A program made the position numbers and the translations under genes. Below, one piece after another: positions 10,901 through 25,900 of a stretch of 64,000 nucleotides of DNA (its first letter is position 1; each line of letters opens with the position of its first letter). The notes beneath the pieces are model-generated. The model was given only the letters and a program-made list of their open reading frames with translations. It was not told the origin of the DNA and did not search any database. This stretch comes from Ciona intestinalis (lineage: Eukaryota; Chordata; Ascidiacea; Phlebobranchia; Cionidae). The stretch lies in NCBI RefSeq assembly GCF_000224145.3, contig NC_020170.2:2661589-2725588 (forward strand), in the 5' to 3' direction.

Positions 10901-13900
10901 TAATTATTGTGTTTTTTATTGCGTAAAAATGTAGTGTATCTCTGCTCTATCTGTAGTATTATTATTATATATGTTTGTCATATTAAAAATGTAATGCAAT
11001 TAAAATTAATATAAAATTATAGGCTACACAAACTTAATGTATATAAAAAAAAACTTATAATTATCCCAAAAAGTCAATGGCAAATGGCAAATGCCTTGGT
11101 TCATATCAGTTATGTTGCAAAGTACATGGTTTTCACTGTTTACCTACTACATTTTTTCATTTTTTTTTTTTTTTTCAATCAAACTCCTGGCATTTACCAA
11201 AATTTCAAGATAAGTATCTTTTAATATCTGTTTTTTTTTAATCTAAAAGGTATCAAAGTATTTGATTTAACTGGAACGTTTGCCAACAGCATACCCTCCT
11301 TTAAATATTTTGTACGTTTTTTCAGGTTGATTCCAATGTCTCTTCCACATCAAGTTCAACTGATGTTACCATGCCAACCACTAACAACCCATCTACAACC
11401 ACTAAAACTAACATTGCACAAACGTGTAACTGTAAAACATGCATAGAAAGAAGGTAGGTGGTTGCCTTGTGAAAAAATTGTTTATAATATGATATGATTG
11501 TTTTTATTCCGTGCTTGTTTGAAATGTAGCTTTAGAAATTTTTACGTCTAAGCCTTTCTATTAGTTAAGTATAGTAGAGTAGGGGAAGATGGGCCACCTT
11601 TTAGGTCATCATAATATCCAAAAATCTTGATTATGCTTTGAACAATTAACAACGGTCTACGGGAGTCGTTAGGATACGATTTTATATTTCTTTGCATTTT
11701 CTTTGTTTACTACCAAATGGGAAGAGAAAATCGAATGAAAAGATGTCCCATCATTTTATATTATTTGAGTTGCACCACAAAAAAGGTGGAAAAATATTGT
11801 ATTAGATAGACACAAAGTATCAGTTTAACCCGTTTTTAATCTTGGGTATAAAATTTAATTTTGAAAATTGGTAAGCTAGCTTTTAATTTTAGCTTAAAAT
11901 CTGTTTTACACCACAAGCAGTGCACTAGATAGACCCCAAACACCAAAAAGCAGTCTTTAACAGATTTCTAAACAGCGCAACATCGTCTTGGTGTTCTGCA
12001 GATCTGGTTGGCCTGCGCAAACATATTTAAACAAAAAAAACTAAATAGAGTGAGACCCCCCTTTTTTTAAATAGAGTTTTTTTTAAGTAGACCCCCCTGA
12101 ATAAGTCCCTGCCGATCATTAATCTTTTTGAAATCCTTTAGAAACCTTGAATCAGAGCACATGTTGGACAGCCAATTGCGACACGCATGGACACAAGTAC
12201 GACACCTGGTCCGGTGTGCTTACCATGACCCCTTAGTGCTCACAAATGTCAACGCTGATGAGTTTAAAGCTTACGTAGAACTGTAAGTTGGTTGTGAGAA
12301 TTTTTCCAACGTTTTTTGGATTACTTTGTACGTGAACATGATTATAAACTTTAGTTTGATATTTGTTTGCAGTTTGCACTTGTATATACTACTATATGAT
12401 ATAGTTTCTTGGAAATTTTAAGCACAATTTGCTTTTGCATATTAGTTCAGACTGAACTTCAGAGAAAGTTTTAATTTAAAAAAAAAATTTGTGTGTGTGT
12501 TTCCGGTTTTTCTTTATTTTATTAGATAGGCTAAATTTTGTGTTTTATTTGATTTCTATATATCTGATACTTAGAGGATGTACTGTAGGTTAGCTTGTGA
12601 GGAGACCATTTTCAAGAAAAATCAATGACATATTTACATACAACAGAATAAAATACGCGTTTTCGTTAAATAACTGTTATTTTAGAAAAAAATGGAACAT
12701 AAACAACTCAAAATGTTGTCAGTATACTTAGTGCTGTTAGTTAAGACATATATATTTCAACATACTGGGCAAAGGCATGTTCTTGACTCTAAATGGCGAC
12801 GATAATTAAAAGGGGAAATGGCTTATTAGTGGTATGCTGCATCTACGATTGCCACATTTCACAGAACAGGATCATTTGATACTTGCAGCTGAGAAACCTT
12901 TGAATTAAATGTTCGTTCTGCAAATATATAGACATTTTTTTAAAGGTTTATCATAATAGGCTACCTTATTAAAAGTAAAAGGTTAAAATTTTTAAAAACT
13001 TTGTCACACAATGTAAGTAATAAAACTGTGTTTTTTTCGTCTTGACATATGACATATTTAATATAAATTGCCAAATTGGTTAAATCTAAGGTAAAATACC
13101 ATTAAGTCACAAATTTGCTAGACATGTTTGCCACTTTATTTTGTCACAAATTTTCTAGTCATTTTTGCCACAAATTTTCTTGTCATTTTTGCCACAAATT
13201 TTCCAGTCATTTTTGTCGCAAATTTCTTTTCCAGGTTAGTGGCCAAAGACCCTCACTTATTATTCCTAAGAATAGAAAGTCAAGCAAGGGATTATGTTAA
13301 TGAAGTAAAGGTGAGTTTTTCCTAATGATTCTCCTTACCCAAGCATCTGTTATATCTAAAAATAGGCCTTAGAGGAACCCGGTGTCTTTAAATAAAAATA
13401 CTAGTTGTTGAACCAGTTTATTCAATGGAATAAATTAAATTTAAAAAAATTAGTTGGGCGCACCTTTTAAATTTATACATTTGTTGGGCTGGGTTTATTT
13501 TTTGTGGGATAATGGCTCAAGCCCACTCTGGTCTTTGGCCTAAATTAAAAGTCTCATGACATGCCTTGATGTCCTCACCTTTATAAATTATTACTGTTTT
13601 AAAAATGTAACCCAGGTTAGGAGTTTACTTTATATATTTTTATATTTCGACCAAATTTTTTATAAAATATATTTTTTAGACTCGACTTTTAAAACAACTC
13701 ACGAACGGTTACAACACCCCTCAACTTGCTTGTAATTTTGTCAACGTTATGTTCAATGAGTTTACCAATCTTCTTAACACTGCTCGTACTGTAGCTACCT
13801 TTATTTCACACTTGGTAAGTCTTGTTTTAACTGACTTTTGTCCCGGTTTTGGGGTAATGGGCCAAATCCCAGGTCTTTGACAAAGTCCTTACAGACATAG

Positions 13901-16900
13901 AATAGAAAGAATTTACTTAACTTCTGGCTATAGAAGTAAAACATTATAGTTATACATATATTCCTTTACCAAAGTACGGTACATATATATGTCACAAAAA
14001 AGTGGTTAAATTTTATTTTTACAATTTTACATGGTGTTGTTTGTTTGCAGTTAAGATTGACTGTAGTCTATAGAAAATAACAGTAAAGTTTTTTTTATAA
14101 AGTATGTAAAAGTTGTTTTATTGCCCAGTTATATTCTCAAAATCCAATACATTCAGGCTGTCATATTAATATCCAAACTGACATAAAAACCATGTTTTAT
14201 TCAGCCAACTTTATTTATAACAGGAGGAAAACCATTTGTCAAAGTTCAAAAACATAACATGGGAGCAATACAACATGTTCCTATACCAAAGTATGGTCCA
14301 TAGTGAGAAGGTGTTTGAAGCTCCTTTGCTTGAAATACTAAGCCAACTTAAGCAAGGAAGTGCACAGATCAATTCTAGGGTGGATAACGTGTACATGACA
14401 ACTTTGCTCAAGTATGTAATGATTTTTGGTATTAATGACGATATAGCAAATTTTCTTTAGAAAAATATAGTCAGCCAAAATAATATGTGGAAGCAACAAT
14501 ATTGATACACACTACATTTGGTAGTAAACAAAGAACATTTAAAAGATTATAAGACCGTTGTTATTTGTTTAAAACATGATCAAGATGTTTGAATATTATG
14601 TGCTAAGGTGTTCTACAGTCCCCCAACCTGGTATTAATTGTTTTTTGCATACATTTTCGTTGATTTAGTATTACATCGCCAGTGTTCCTATGATTTTTTT
14701 AGTGATCTGCAGTTCTATGTGTTTTCCACATACCATGGCAAAGTTATGTGTCTGAACAAAAAAGCAACACTAAAAAAATGTCCAAAATCTTTTGCAAAAA
14801 AACAAAAAAATCATGCAGCACTGAAAATTTTTCCAAAACTTTAATACAACTTTGACACCCCCTCTCAGGTACCTCAAGTTCGACAACCAGATGTCACAAA
14901 TCTATGACGCGCGACGTGATGTCCAGAAACTAATGGATGACTTTAATGACGAGAGGTTGGAGATGAAGAGGACACAGAGGAACCAGCCTCGTCACTCCGA
15001 GAAGACATGGGAAGTCTTCCGTGCACACCAAGCATCATTTGAACAGGTGAGAATCATAAAAAAATATTTATTTTTAATTTTTTTTTAATTTTTTTATACC
15101 GCTTGGGTGACTTCTTCATAATTTAAAATTTTTGAAATAAAAAAGGAATAAAAAAAATTTTGTAACAGTAGTTTACCCAAGATAACATGAATTTAGTATT
15201 ACCTACGCCACATCGTAATTAAATGCATAAAACCAATATTTTGTGTTGTCATGTATGCAATTTTGCATTGTGTATTCTGGAAAATAAAAATATAAATAGA
15301 CTATTCAACAAGCACTAAATGGGACATGTTTAATGCCAAGTTTTCATTTAGAATACAGAAATTCTGTTATGTTGCGAAACACTACCAAACATAATTGTCA
15401 TTCATTTCTTTCGTGTGCCATGGCACAATCAACAGTGTGTACCTCTAACCTAGAGGTTACGGGTTCAAGTCTCGATGCTGCTACCATTGTGGGCACATGT
15501 ATGTAACTGAGCACCCGTGTTATAAGAACCGTCCGTGACCGCGCTAAAAAAATTACTTCAAGAAATCTAAAATTCAACCTAAACTGTCTTTTAAACATCT
15601 AAATGTTGTTATCCATTTTCTCAGTTATTCTCCAACCCCCAAAACGAGGAATCAATTAATGACAATCGTTTGTCGTTAACCCTCCGTCAATGCACATGTT
15701 CTGCATCACTGAACACAGAGTTGAAAACAGAGGAAAACGAGCAGGGCGAGGTAACCATTTGTGGGTGGCAGTTAAACTGAGTTTTTTGTATATAGAAATA
15801 ACAATATTGAGCAATTTATTACTGTAAAATAACTTAAAGTATTTCTGCATTGTACAATACTACAATACAATGAAAGAGTATATATAGGTATGTTAGTGCA
15901 ATGTCTGTCACTGACAGTACGGTCGCATATTCTATACACTCTATTTGCTACATCAATCTTAAATAGCCTACTTATAATCTATAGACATATTTGATAATCT
16001 TCCGATCTCCTGTCTTGAAGCAAAGTCCTCTCTCAATTAGTTTTTCCTAATTTTTCCTAATTTTTTTTTTTAATTTTACCTTCTCTTCCTCACCAGAGCA
16101 TCCGCTACGAGGTGAACCTTGCATCCGAATCCAACCAAACCAACAGCGAGGAGTCTCGGCACGACCACGATTGCATCTACGCGCACGCTGCTCCCGAAAA
16201 ATGTGTCGTATCATTTCTGACCAACGACTACCTGCGCGACATCAAACCACCCAGCGTGCCTTCTGATGATGGTGAGAGCATCGACAGCAACGACGAGCCT
16301 CCAGTGATCGTGGAACATCCGGGACTTGTTGTTCCCTCCGATCTGGATGGGGAGCTTGACTCGCTGGACTCTTCTTCCCCACATCCAAGGTAACATTGTG
16401 TTTTTTTCATTGTTGACAAGTTGAAGTTCATGTTTTGCTTGCTGTGTTAGATTGTATTTTTTTAAGGTAAGGTTGTGTTTTTTTTTCTTTTGTTGGCTTC
16501 ATGTTTGCTTGCTGTATAGGAAAAATTTTAAAGGGTTTGTAAAGAACACGTTTTTTTCTTAAACTTTTGCTGCATAAACAGGCAAGCAACACTGTAAATA
16601 GCTGTGCAACACTGAAAATTAAACACTAAACAAATTGTTGCAGCACTAAAAAAAACTACAAGAGTCATAGACTTTTCAACATCATATGATAAGCTTCCGA
16701 ATTGTTTTTTTCGTTTGTTATTCTGTTTATTATTTTAATATCCAACAATACTACTTAAATTATTGCCGCCCATCATGGGTCTGCATGAATTCTTTAGAAT
16801 TGGTTATAATACCCTATGACCTATGTGAATAACTGGTGTATAAATTGTAGCATGTAAATTTATGACAATGCCTCAATGAAATGTAATAACATGGGTGTAT

Positions 16901-19900
16901 TCCCTAAAGAACACCTGATTCCAAAAGACCAGAACACATTTATTTAAACATAAGATATACTAAAACACATTTATTTAAACTTACCATTTTTCACAGTGGT
17001 GATCTCGGACACAATCCCTTTCTCCAATTCGATCATCCGAACCATCTTCTTTTCAACTCTGCTCGCTCCTTCATCCTCCCTACCTTCCATCATACTCCTC
17101 CTTATCATCTGCAACCTCTCGGGAAGACTCCTTACTTCAAGGATGCGGCTCTCAATGATAGCAGTCCAGAGGACCCCCAAGGGGGAGAAAATCGCTCCGA
17201 AGAGTCAGATACTCCCTACCAGGATCCTCTCGCTTATTTTAAAGATCTTCCTCTGGATTCGGATGCGAGAGAATACACGACGTCATCTCTGAAAGCTGAT
17301 GAGGATGATGTAGTTAAGATGGTCTCCTCAAAAGGTGGCGGAAAAAGTTCTGTTGACACAGAATCGAAGTCAGATGAACAAAAGGTATCTACTATTTGTG
17401 CCAAAAATTTTTTCTACTTACGGGATAAGTTGTTTTTTACATAGATCTATGTATTAAAATCCCTGGTGATAAATTTTAAATAAAAACTGCACTAATAGTG
17501 ATCACATCTTCAATTCTACATAACACTTTTTAGTATAGGTTAAATGGACCAAATATTTTGTGGTGTAAACCGTATATGGCTTTGTAAACCTTATGTAAAC
17601 CTAACTTTTCTTTTGCATCTAATATATATTTTAACAGGTCCATCAGCCACATATGCACAACCACATACCATTTCCACATGGTTATCTATCAGATGAAGCA
17701 GGTCTTGTGGTGCATCATGATAAAAAGAAGAGGTTTCTCCCAACCCTGCATTCTGATGACACAGATTCACTTTCTTCTTTGGATTACTCTGTTTCGGAAG
17801 CTAACGGGTAAACATGATTTTTTTGTGTGTAAAAATAGGAATATAGTAGGGTGGGGAAGACGGGACACCTTTAGCACATCATATCCAAATATCTTGATTG
17901 TGTTTATTAACAACAGTCTATGGGGCTTGTGAGGATATAGTTTTATAATTCTTTGATTGCTCCTTATTTACTACCAAATGGGATGAGAAATAGAATGAAA
18001 GGGTGTCCCATCTTCCACACACCCTATTACTATATAAAGATAGATTTTTTATATACTTTCTGATGTATCTTTTAAAACATTTTTATTTTACATACAGACA
18101 TAAAGGGAAAAAGCTGAAAAAGAAGTTACACAGAAAAACAAACTCGAAAAGTAACATTCAACTGGTAATTTTACATTTATTTTTTTAGGATTATTCTGAA
18201 AAAAGTCATTATTTTTAATGCCACTTTAGAGCCAAACTTGACTGTGGGCATGAGGACTGCAAATTGGTAGAAGGCATAAAAAAATGTTATTCAAAATATT
18301 TCGAAACCAAAATTTTTGTTTGTGACATAATAATATCAGTTATGACATCATCAGGATAAATCCGTTACAAGCTCGGCACACTCACCACCAGGAGTTGCTA
18401 AAGATCAAGTCAAAACTCCTTCACCACAAAGTTGTCAACTAGTATGTAAACTGTACTTGGTTTATTTTAATTACTATTTTGATGTTTTATTATAACTATA
18501 ATTTGTGGGGTTTTTAAACTGCTAAACTAAAGACCAGTTAGGTTTTAAATTTTTTTTCAATTTTTATGGAAGGGGGTATTGCTACCCACTGAACGTTTCT
18601 TGGCTGCGCAAACTGAATTTCAAATGTTATGTGTTGGTCTGGTGTGTCATAATATATTTAAACCGTGATTTTCCAGATATTGCAAAAAATGTACAAGGTT
18701 TTACATGACATTTATAGACCACTGACTGGGTTGAAGCATTTAAAAAAAATGACTTAACTTTACTTAGAAAATTAGATTTGTTTCATAAAATCTCTTCGGT
18801 CTATTTCTTTCCATTTCGTTTTTAAAAATCTGTTTTATATATTTTTTTCATTCGTTTTAAAAATCTCTTTACTGTATATTTTTCAAAATAATTTTTAAAA
18901 TTTCATTTTAGTATAATTGTTTTCAATTCATCCAAAAAAGTTGAATGATTTTTTCTAACAATCTTCCAAAATACTTCCTAACTTGATCTCCTGCATCCAC
19001 AGGATGATGGGAGTGAATACGAGGATGCAGATGATGAATATGATGATGAGGAAGAAGAAGAGGAAACCTGCAAGTGTGATCGATGCATCAACTTTTCGAG
19101 AGGCAATGAGCAACCGAGAGAATATCTTTCAGTAAGTCAATTCTAGTGGCGCCGATTTTTTAAAATTCCAGGCGATGCCTAAATAAAATTGGCTAACTTC
19201 TAACTGTATTGGGTTTACTTTCGTAATAAATTTGCTTAGCAATAAGTTTTAAATGGGCTAATTGTAGGTTTTGTACTTTAATAATAAGTCGCTTTACAAT
19301 AGGAAAAGTTAAGGGCTTGTGAAAACTATGCAAACTATAAGGATATACTTGCATTATATAAATTGACGCGATTGTGTATCTTAATAACTTAATTTAGATT
19401 AGGTTTTTGGCTTTGTTAAAGCAAAATGCAGGCTTAATTTTCTTTCGGTAATTAATATGCCCAGTACCAACAGCCTGTTTAAAACTGAGCATTTTTAAAA
19501 AAGGCATTTGCGTATTTTCTAAAATTAAATTATCACAAATTGTAAATTGAATACTATTGTGTAAAAAATGTGTTAACCTGTAAACTGTAAGTATTGTTTT
19601 TTTTTTAAAGAATATCTTAAGAATAAATTGCTTTTACTATTGGAAAAGGTACAGGGTTCCTGAAAATTGAAAGGATAGACCTGCATAACTTGGATAATAT
19701 AATTGACACAAATCATTACAAATTGGAAATGAAAAACTATTATATGTAGCGAATTGTAAATTAAAAACTATTATGTAAAAAATGTTAAAAATATTCTTTA
19801 ACAAACACAGGATTCGAAGCCATATCTCTCTTTACCCATGGACCCCCCTAACCCCAATGGAAATCCATGCGAGTGTCAATCTTGTCTCCGATTGGCTGCT

Positions 19901-22900
19901 GTGAGTTTCTTTGCCGCTCAATCCGGCCAATCATCAAGCACCTTGAGCGGTTTCCCGTCTAATGATATTGAGACATCGTCAGGGTTGCAATCTCAATTTT
20001 ACGACCCCTTACAAGTAAGTTGATTTTTTCAACCAAATTTTGTTATGTTTGAAACTATGTTTGTTTGAAAGTTATACCGACTGTCGCTAAAAATAACAAA
20101 AATTATTTCCTAAACTATGTTATTTGGGGTTAAATCGCTAAAAACAACAAAAATCCTCCAGAACCTTCAATCACTGATTCACCCTCACTTGTACGGGCTC
20201 CCCACCAACCTCAGCTCTCTGTCGCACTCTGGTGATCCTGCCTCTTCATTGCCATCAAGTGGCAGTCACAAGAACATCACGAACACTGATCCTCTCCCAA
20301 CTCCAACCTCCACAACAAGCTGGGACCTTCTGGGCAAGATACAAACAGGAAAACTCGGTTCTGGGCAAACCGGACTTCCTCAAACACTTGCAGATTGGTC
20401 TGTTCCACACCAGGTCAGTTGAATTGCTGAGTCAGCTATTTTTCTTTTAAATGTTTTTTTTACATGTTCACGGCTAAAATGTTTTTTTTTTAGAATTTAT
20501 TTTTACCTTTTCTTGGGAAAACAGTTTTATTTACAGTTATACAGTCTATTATTTTTTTTACCCTTAGATACTAAATACATATAGTAAAGTGGGGAAAGTC
20601 GTGACACATATAGCACATAATATCTAAGTATTCTGATCGTTATGTTGTAAACAATTAACAACGGTCTATGGGAGTCGTGAGAATACGGTTTTATAATGCT
20701 TTGATTGTTCTTTGTTTACTACCAAATGTGACAAGAAAATAGAACGAAAAGGTGTACCATCTTCCCCTATTCCACATATAAACATGAACCGTAAAATATT
20801 CATTCTTACATATTTGGTTAAAAAAAAATTAAAACCTTTTTTTTACAAAATCTCACGTTTAACATTCATTTAGATTTAACTGTTATTAACACCCAATTTT
20901 TTTCCACCTTTAGATACAAAAACACATATGATAAAGCACGGAAAAACGGGACACTTAGCACATGACGCTAAATACCCTGTTCATGTTTTAAATAGAGATG
21001 GAAAAATAGAATGAAAAAGTATCCCATCTTCCCCCACAAACTTAAACCCAGTATTCATCACAGGGCTGGTTAAATGGTTCAACGAACTCCTCATCCATAA
21101 TTGGACCTCAGCTTGTTAGTGGGAACAGTATGTCTGCTTTCCAACATTACCTTCATAACAGTTCTATGGCTGGGGGGGCTTTTCTGCAACCATTCGTACC
21201 CGGGACCCTCCCGTTACCCCACAACACAGGGGTATCTCACCCACAGTCGGCATTTTTACCCACCATGACAGAAGAAAGCAGGTTTGCTTGGTTTTAATGT
21301 TTATATATATATATATGTAAGAAATCTTTCATTTCGGTTTCATTTCAAATTTTAAAAACTTAATTTTAAGACTTGTTTTAGAATTTTAAAAACTTTTATT
21401 TTCTAATTCAAAAAAGTTTAAACTTTTTCTTTACTTTTCCAGAACCTTCTCTCACTTAAGCAGTTCCAGTACAACTAGCGATAACCAGACATCTGAACCA
21501 AATTTTACCATATCGTTACCCACGACAGTAACCAACTCAAGAGAAAACCCCCATGTCACCCCTAACCCCATGTTCCCCAACTATTTTTCATCCATATATG
21601 CCCCCATGGCCGATTTTGGGGTCAATCACTCGTTCACACCCCAGGTCACCCAACCTGACCCAGGGGGTCTCGGTTCACCCCAGGCGGGCACCCAACCCAT
21701 AAGATTCCACCCTGGAACATCGGTTAGTTTAAAAGATGGCCAGTTCAACTTAGTAAGAGGAAGTGAACCAAGTGCGGTGCTCTTTAATACACAATGTAAG
21801 TAATCGGTCAATATTAAAAAACAAATGCCACCAATTACAAAAAAAAATGATAATTATTTTAAACCTATGTTTTACAACAAAAATTTTAATTTATTAAACC
21901 AATTTTCTACAACAAAAATTCTAAAAATTATCCCAAAATATTGTGATGTTTTAAAAATTATAAACAAAAAGTTAGAAGTTTTTAAACTATATTTTTCCAC
22001 AACAGCTCCCATTTATCTAAACATCTTTATACTGTTTTTCCACTTATAAAATAGATAAACAATTTTCCATTTATAAAATATATAAAAAAATTTTCTATAA
22101 TATACAAAAACTTTGCTGTGATGCATTTTGTAATTCTTAATAATAATATATTGTATGAAGTTTCATACAGTAGGGTGGAGAAAGATGGGACACCTTTTAA
22201 CTCTATTTTCTCGTTACTTAGTCGTAAAAAAAACATTCAAAGAATTATTATAAACTATATCCTCACGACCCCCATAAAACGTTGCTAATTGTTTGAAACA
22301 TAATCAGGATATTTGTATGTTATGTGCTAAAGGTATTCCATCTTTCCCCACCCTACTATATAACACCACTGTATTCAATGGCTTGTTGTACATTGCCATA
22401 TGACAATCAATACACCCCATCATTTCATCAACTCTTTATTCCAGTTTCGAGTCCTGAAAAATCGAGTCCACCAGCTGGTAGCCAACCAAGTTTCATCACC
22501 ACCACCCACAACTCATGTATGCAGCATAATCTATTTCTACAACATACAACTATGCCCTCAACCACAGGTAAACCCCTAATTTTGAAAATAAAACTATCGT
22601 GTTTATTTTACACTAGCAAGGGTGAGGTCCTACACCCCAGCAGCCCAATTACTTAAGATATAATTAAAAGTTTGTTCTCTGTCTTAAGCATAAGCAATGT
22701 CATTACCTACTTTGTGTGCATAGAATAACTTAATAATAAAGTAAATTTCTAGTTAAAATTAATGACCATTAAAATGCATTAAATTTCTCAAGGCAAAATA
22801 GGGTTCTAATATATTGTGTTCCATTTTCTCCTGCCTAATAGCCATGTTATACAAAAATAATTATTTGATCATCTAGGTTTATCAGGGACCTCTGGATTCC

Positions 22901-25900
22901 TCCCTGTCCTCTCAACATCCAGTCCCAGCTCCGGAGGAGCCAACCTCACAAACCCAACATCCGCAACAACCAACGCATCGCAGATCCAGCAACAAATCCT
23001 GCGACGAAAAATCCTGGTCGCCCAAAGCAAATTATCCAAACAACCCCGGGGACCTCAAGCAAAACCCATTGACCCCCAAAACCCACAAAGCGGCTTGTTA
23101 AAAGGCCATCCTCTTCCGCAGTTAAAAGGGCAGTCAGTTCTACACTCCACAAGTCAGAGCACCGTGACGCAAACACAACCCCCCCAATGCCTACCTGTGC
23201 AGGAGACCCAAACCCCTGAAACAACACGACCCCCACGACCCGACACCCCTAGATCGAACAGGCGTCTAGTCCCAGGGTCCCCCACCCCTACAACACCCCC
23301 TGCACCCCCAACCACAAAGAAACAACCATCAGCGGTGCCCCCGAACCACCAGCAACCATCACCCACCCACAACAACCAGACAACCAACCCCACGTGCACG
23401 GACTCTGCTTGCCAACATGCACATGGAGGTAATTTTTCCATTTCTTTAGTTTGTATGATTTTCTTAGTTGCCTATCAGTTCTATGCATTTTAAATTTACA
23501 CCTATCCACTTTCTTGAGTAATGGGCCAATTCTACATCCCTTGGTATACTTTGCGTAGGACCTTACCTAGACAGAGTAGTATTCTGTTTTTTTGCTACTC
23601 TAGTTTAGTATATTATTTGTATATTGTACTTCATGTTGCACTGATATAAGGTGCAAATCATTCGGCATTAAAAATCCAATTTTCTTTGTTCCATTATCTA
23701 GGCCAGAGGATATAGGTTTGAGGCTTAATGCTGCTGCCATTTGAGCATATTATCCTTGGGCAAAACACTTTTAACAGCAATGGTTAAAACCAGTAGTTCC
23801 TTATAGGTTGTTTAAATTATCAGGCATACATTTTAACAAAAATTCACCCCCTTCTAAGTTAAATAGGTATATAATTCGCAAGATCCGATTTTTGATTGTT
23901 TTTTGCTAAATTAAAATAATTTCATCAAAAAATATCAATTTGTAAAAATTATCAAAAAAAATTTAGCAAAACAAATTTGCGAAAATTGATATATTATCAA
24001 AAAAAATTTGCATAAATTGTCAAAAATTTCCCTCCACAGCCAACAATGGTTCAGCGACTTCCACACAGTCAGGCAATGGTGTGAATGGGAATGGTACTAA
24101 TGGCAGCAACTGCAAATACTGCAATTGTTGCTATTGTGAGTTGTTTGGTAATGGTGGTCCACCTTTGGCACCAACAAGCAAAAATTACCAGGAAATGCGA
24201 GCGCGTCTGCGTCGTAAACTAAAGAAAGGAAAACCAGAAGGTGGGTTTTGGATGCTGTTAAATATTGTACGCTTTTAATTTTCCAAAACTTTGTTATAAA
24301 TTTTTTTTACAATTTGGAAACTAATTTTTGGAAAATTTTCTGTGGAATTTTTATAAACCTATGTTTCACAGATGGTAAAGATGATGGAAGATCAGATAAT
24401 GACAACGTTTCTCAAGAGACAACATCACCCGTTCGGCATTCTCCGGAGTCCTTGTCCTCCCAGATCAATCAGAAGAGTGTGGAGGAACTGCTCTCTTTCA
24501 TCGAGGGGCAGAAGACTTCTGAAGAGGAGAAGAGCAAGAAGGCAGCGAAGAGAGCTCGACAAAAGCAGAGGAAGGAGAATGATAAGAAGAAGACACAAGG
24601 ATCAGAAGCGGACTCAAAGGATCACAAAACTGCTCCGGATGTTAAGACTGTGGAGGTAGAGAAGAAATTAGAAGATGATGCAAAGATGAAACATCAAACT
24701 CCTAAAGATCAGGTTGATGCAGAGGGAGACAAAAACGGGAAGAAGAAAAAGAAGAAAAAAGGAAAAGATGCACAGGAAGATGATCTTAAGGTATCAGTGA
24801 AGATAGCTCCGAAGAATTGCTCCGGGGATGCGAAAGTGACGAGCAGCAAAGATGTGGAAGAAAAGTCCTCTGCCGATAAAAACAAAACAGTCAGATCAAA
24901 AGCGCAACCACAATCTGAAGTGAAAAAAGTTTCTAAATCTATAGAGGAAACTAGATCTGTTGGTCAAAGCAAGGGTAAAACCAATGTCGTTCAAGTCGAT
25001 CAGAAGCAATCTCGGCATATTAGCATACAGCAAAACCCGTCTAAACCAGTTAAAACTGGTCAGCAAAAACCAGCTACACTGCAGTCTCCTGATGGAGTNN
25101 NNNNNNNNNNNNNNNNNNNNNNNNNNNNNNNNNNNNNNNNNNNNNNNNTCGTTACTTAGTCGTAAAAAAAACATCAAAGAATTATTATAAACTATATCCT
25201 CATGACCCCCATGAAACGTTGCTAATGTTTAAAACATAATCAGGATATTGTATGTTATGTGCTAAAGGTGTCCCATCTTTCCCCATCCCACTATATAACA
25301 CCACTGTATTCAATGGCTTGTTGTACATTGCCATATGACAACTAAATACACCCCATCATTTCATCAACTCTTCATTCCAGTTTCGAGTCCTGAAAAATCG
25401 AGTCCACCAGCTGGTAGCCAACCAAGTTTCATCACCACCACCCACAACTCATGTATGCAGCATAATCTATTTCTACAACATACAACTATGCCCTCAACCA
25501 CAGGTAAACCCCTAATTTTGAAAATAAAACTATCGTGTTTATTTTACACTAGCAAGGGTGAGGTCCTACACCCCAGCAGCCCAATTACTTAAGATATAAT
25601 TAAAAGTTTGTTCTCTGTCTTAAGCATAAGCAATGTCATTACCTACTTTGTGTGCATAGAATAACTTAATAATAAAGTAAATTTCTAGTTAAAATTAATG
25701 ACCATTAAAATGCATTAAATTTCTCAAGGCAAAATAGGGTTCTAATATATTGTGTTCCATTTTCCCCTGCCTAATAGCCATGTTATACAAAAATAATTAT
25801 TTGATCATCTAGGTTTATCAGGGACCTCTGGATTCCTCCCTGTCCTCTCAACATCCAGTCCCAGCTCCGGAGGAGCCAACCTCACAAACCCAACATCCGC

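Noticed and set aside
15405-15545. Possible tRNA gene from the B-box-like GGTTCAAGTCTCGA
   Set aside because: No cloverleaf can be completed, and the flanking words recur with other SINE pieces in the window.
23095-23441. Overlapping frames on both strands in the FAM193 exon 21 region (and the copy near 26.1 kb)
   Set aside because: The plus-strand frame is simply exon 21, and the minus-strand Gly/Trp/Val-rich frames are its antisense shadow.
24372-24659. Arg-rich 95-residue frame inside FAM193 exon 23
   Set aside because: Out-of-frame reading of the Lys/Glu-rich exon. The splice phase and family motif KSVEELLSFI fix the other frame.
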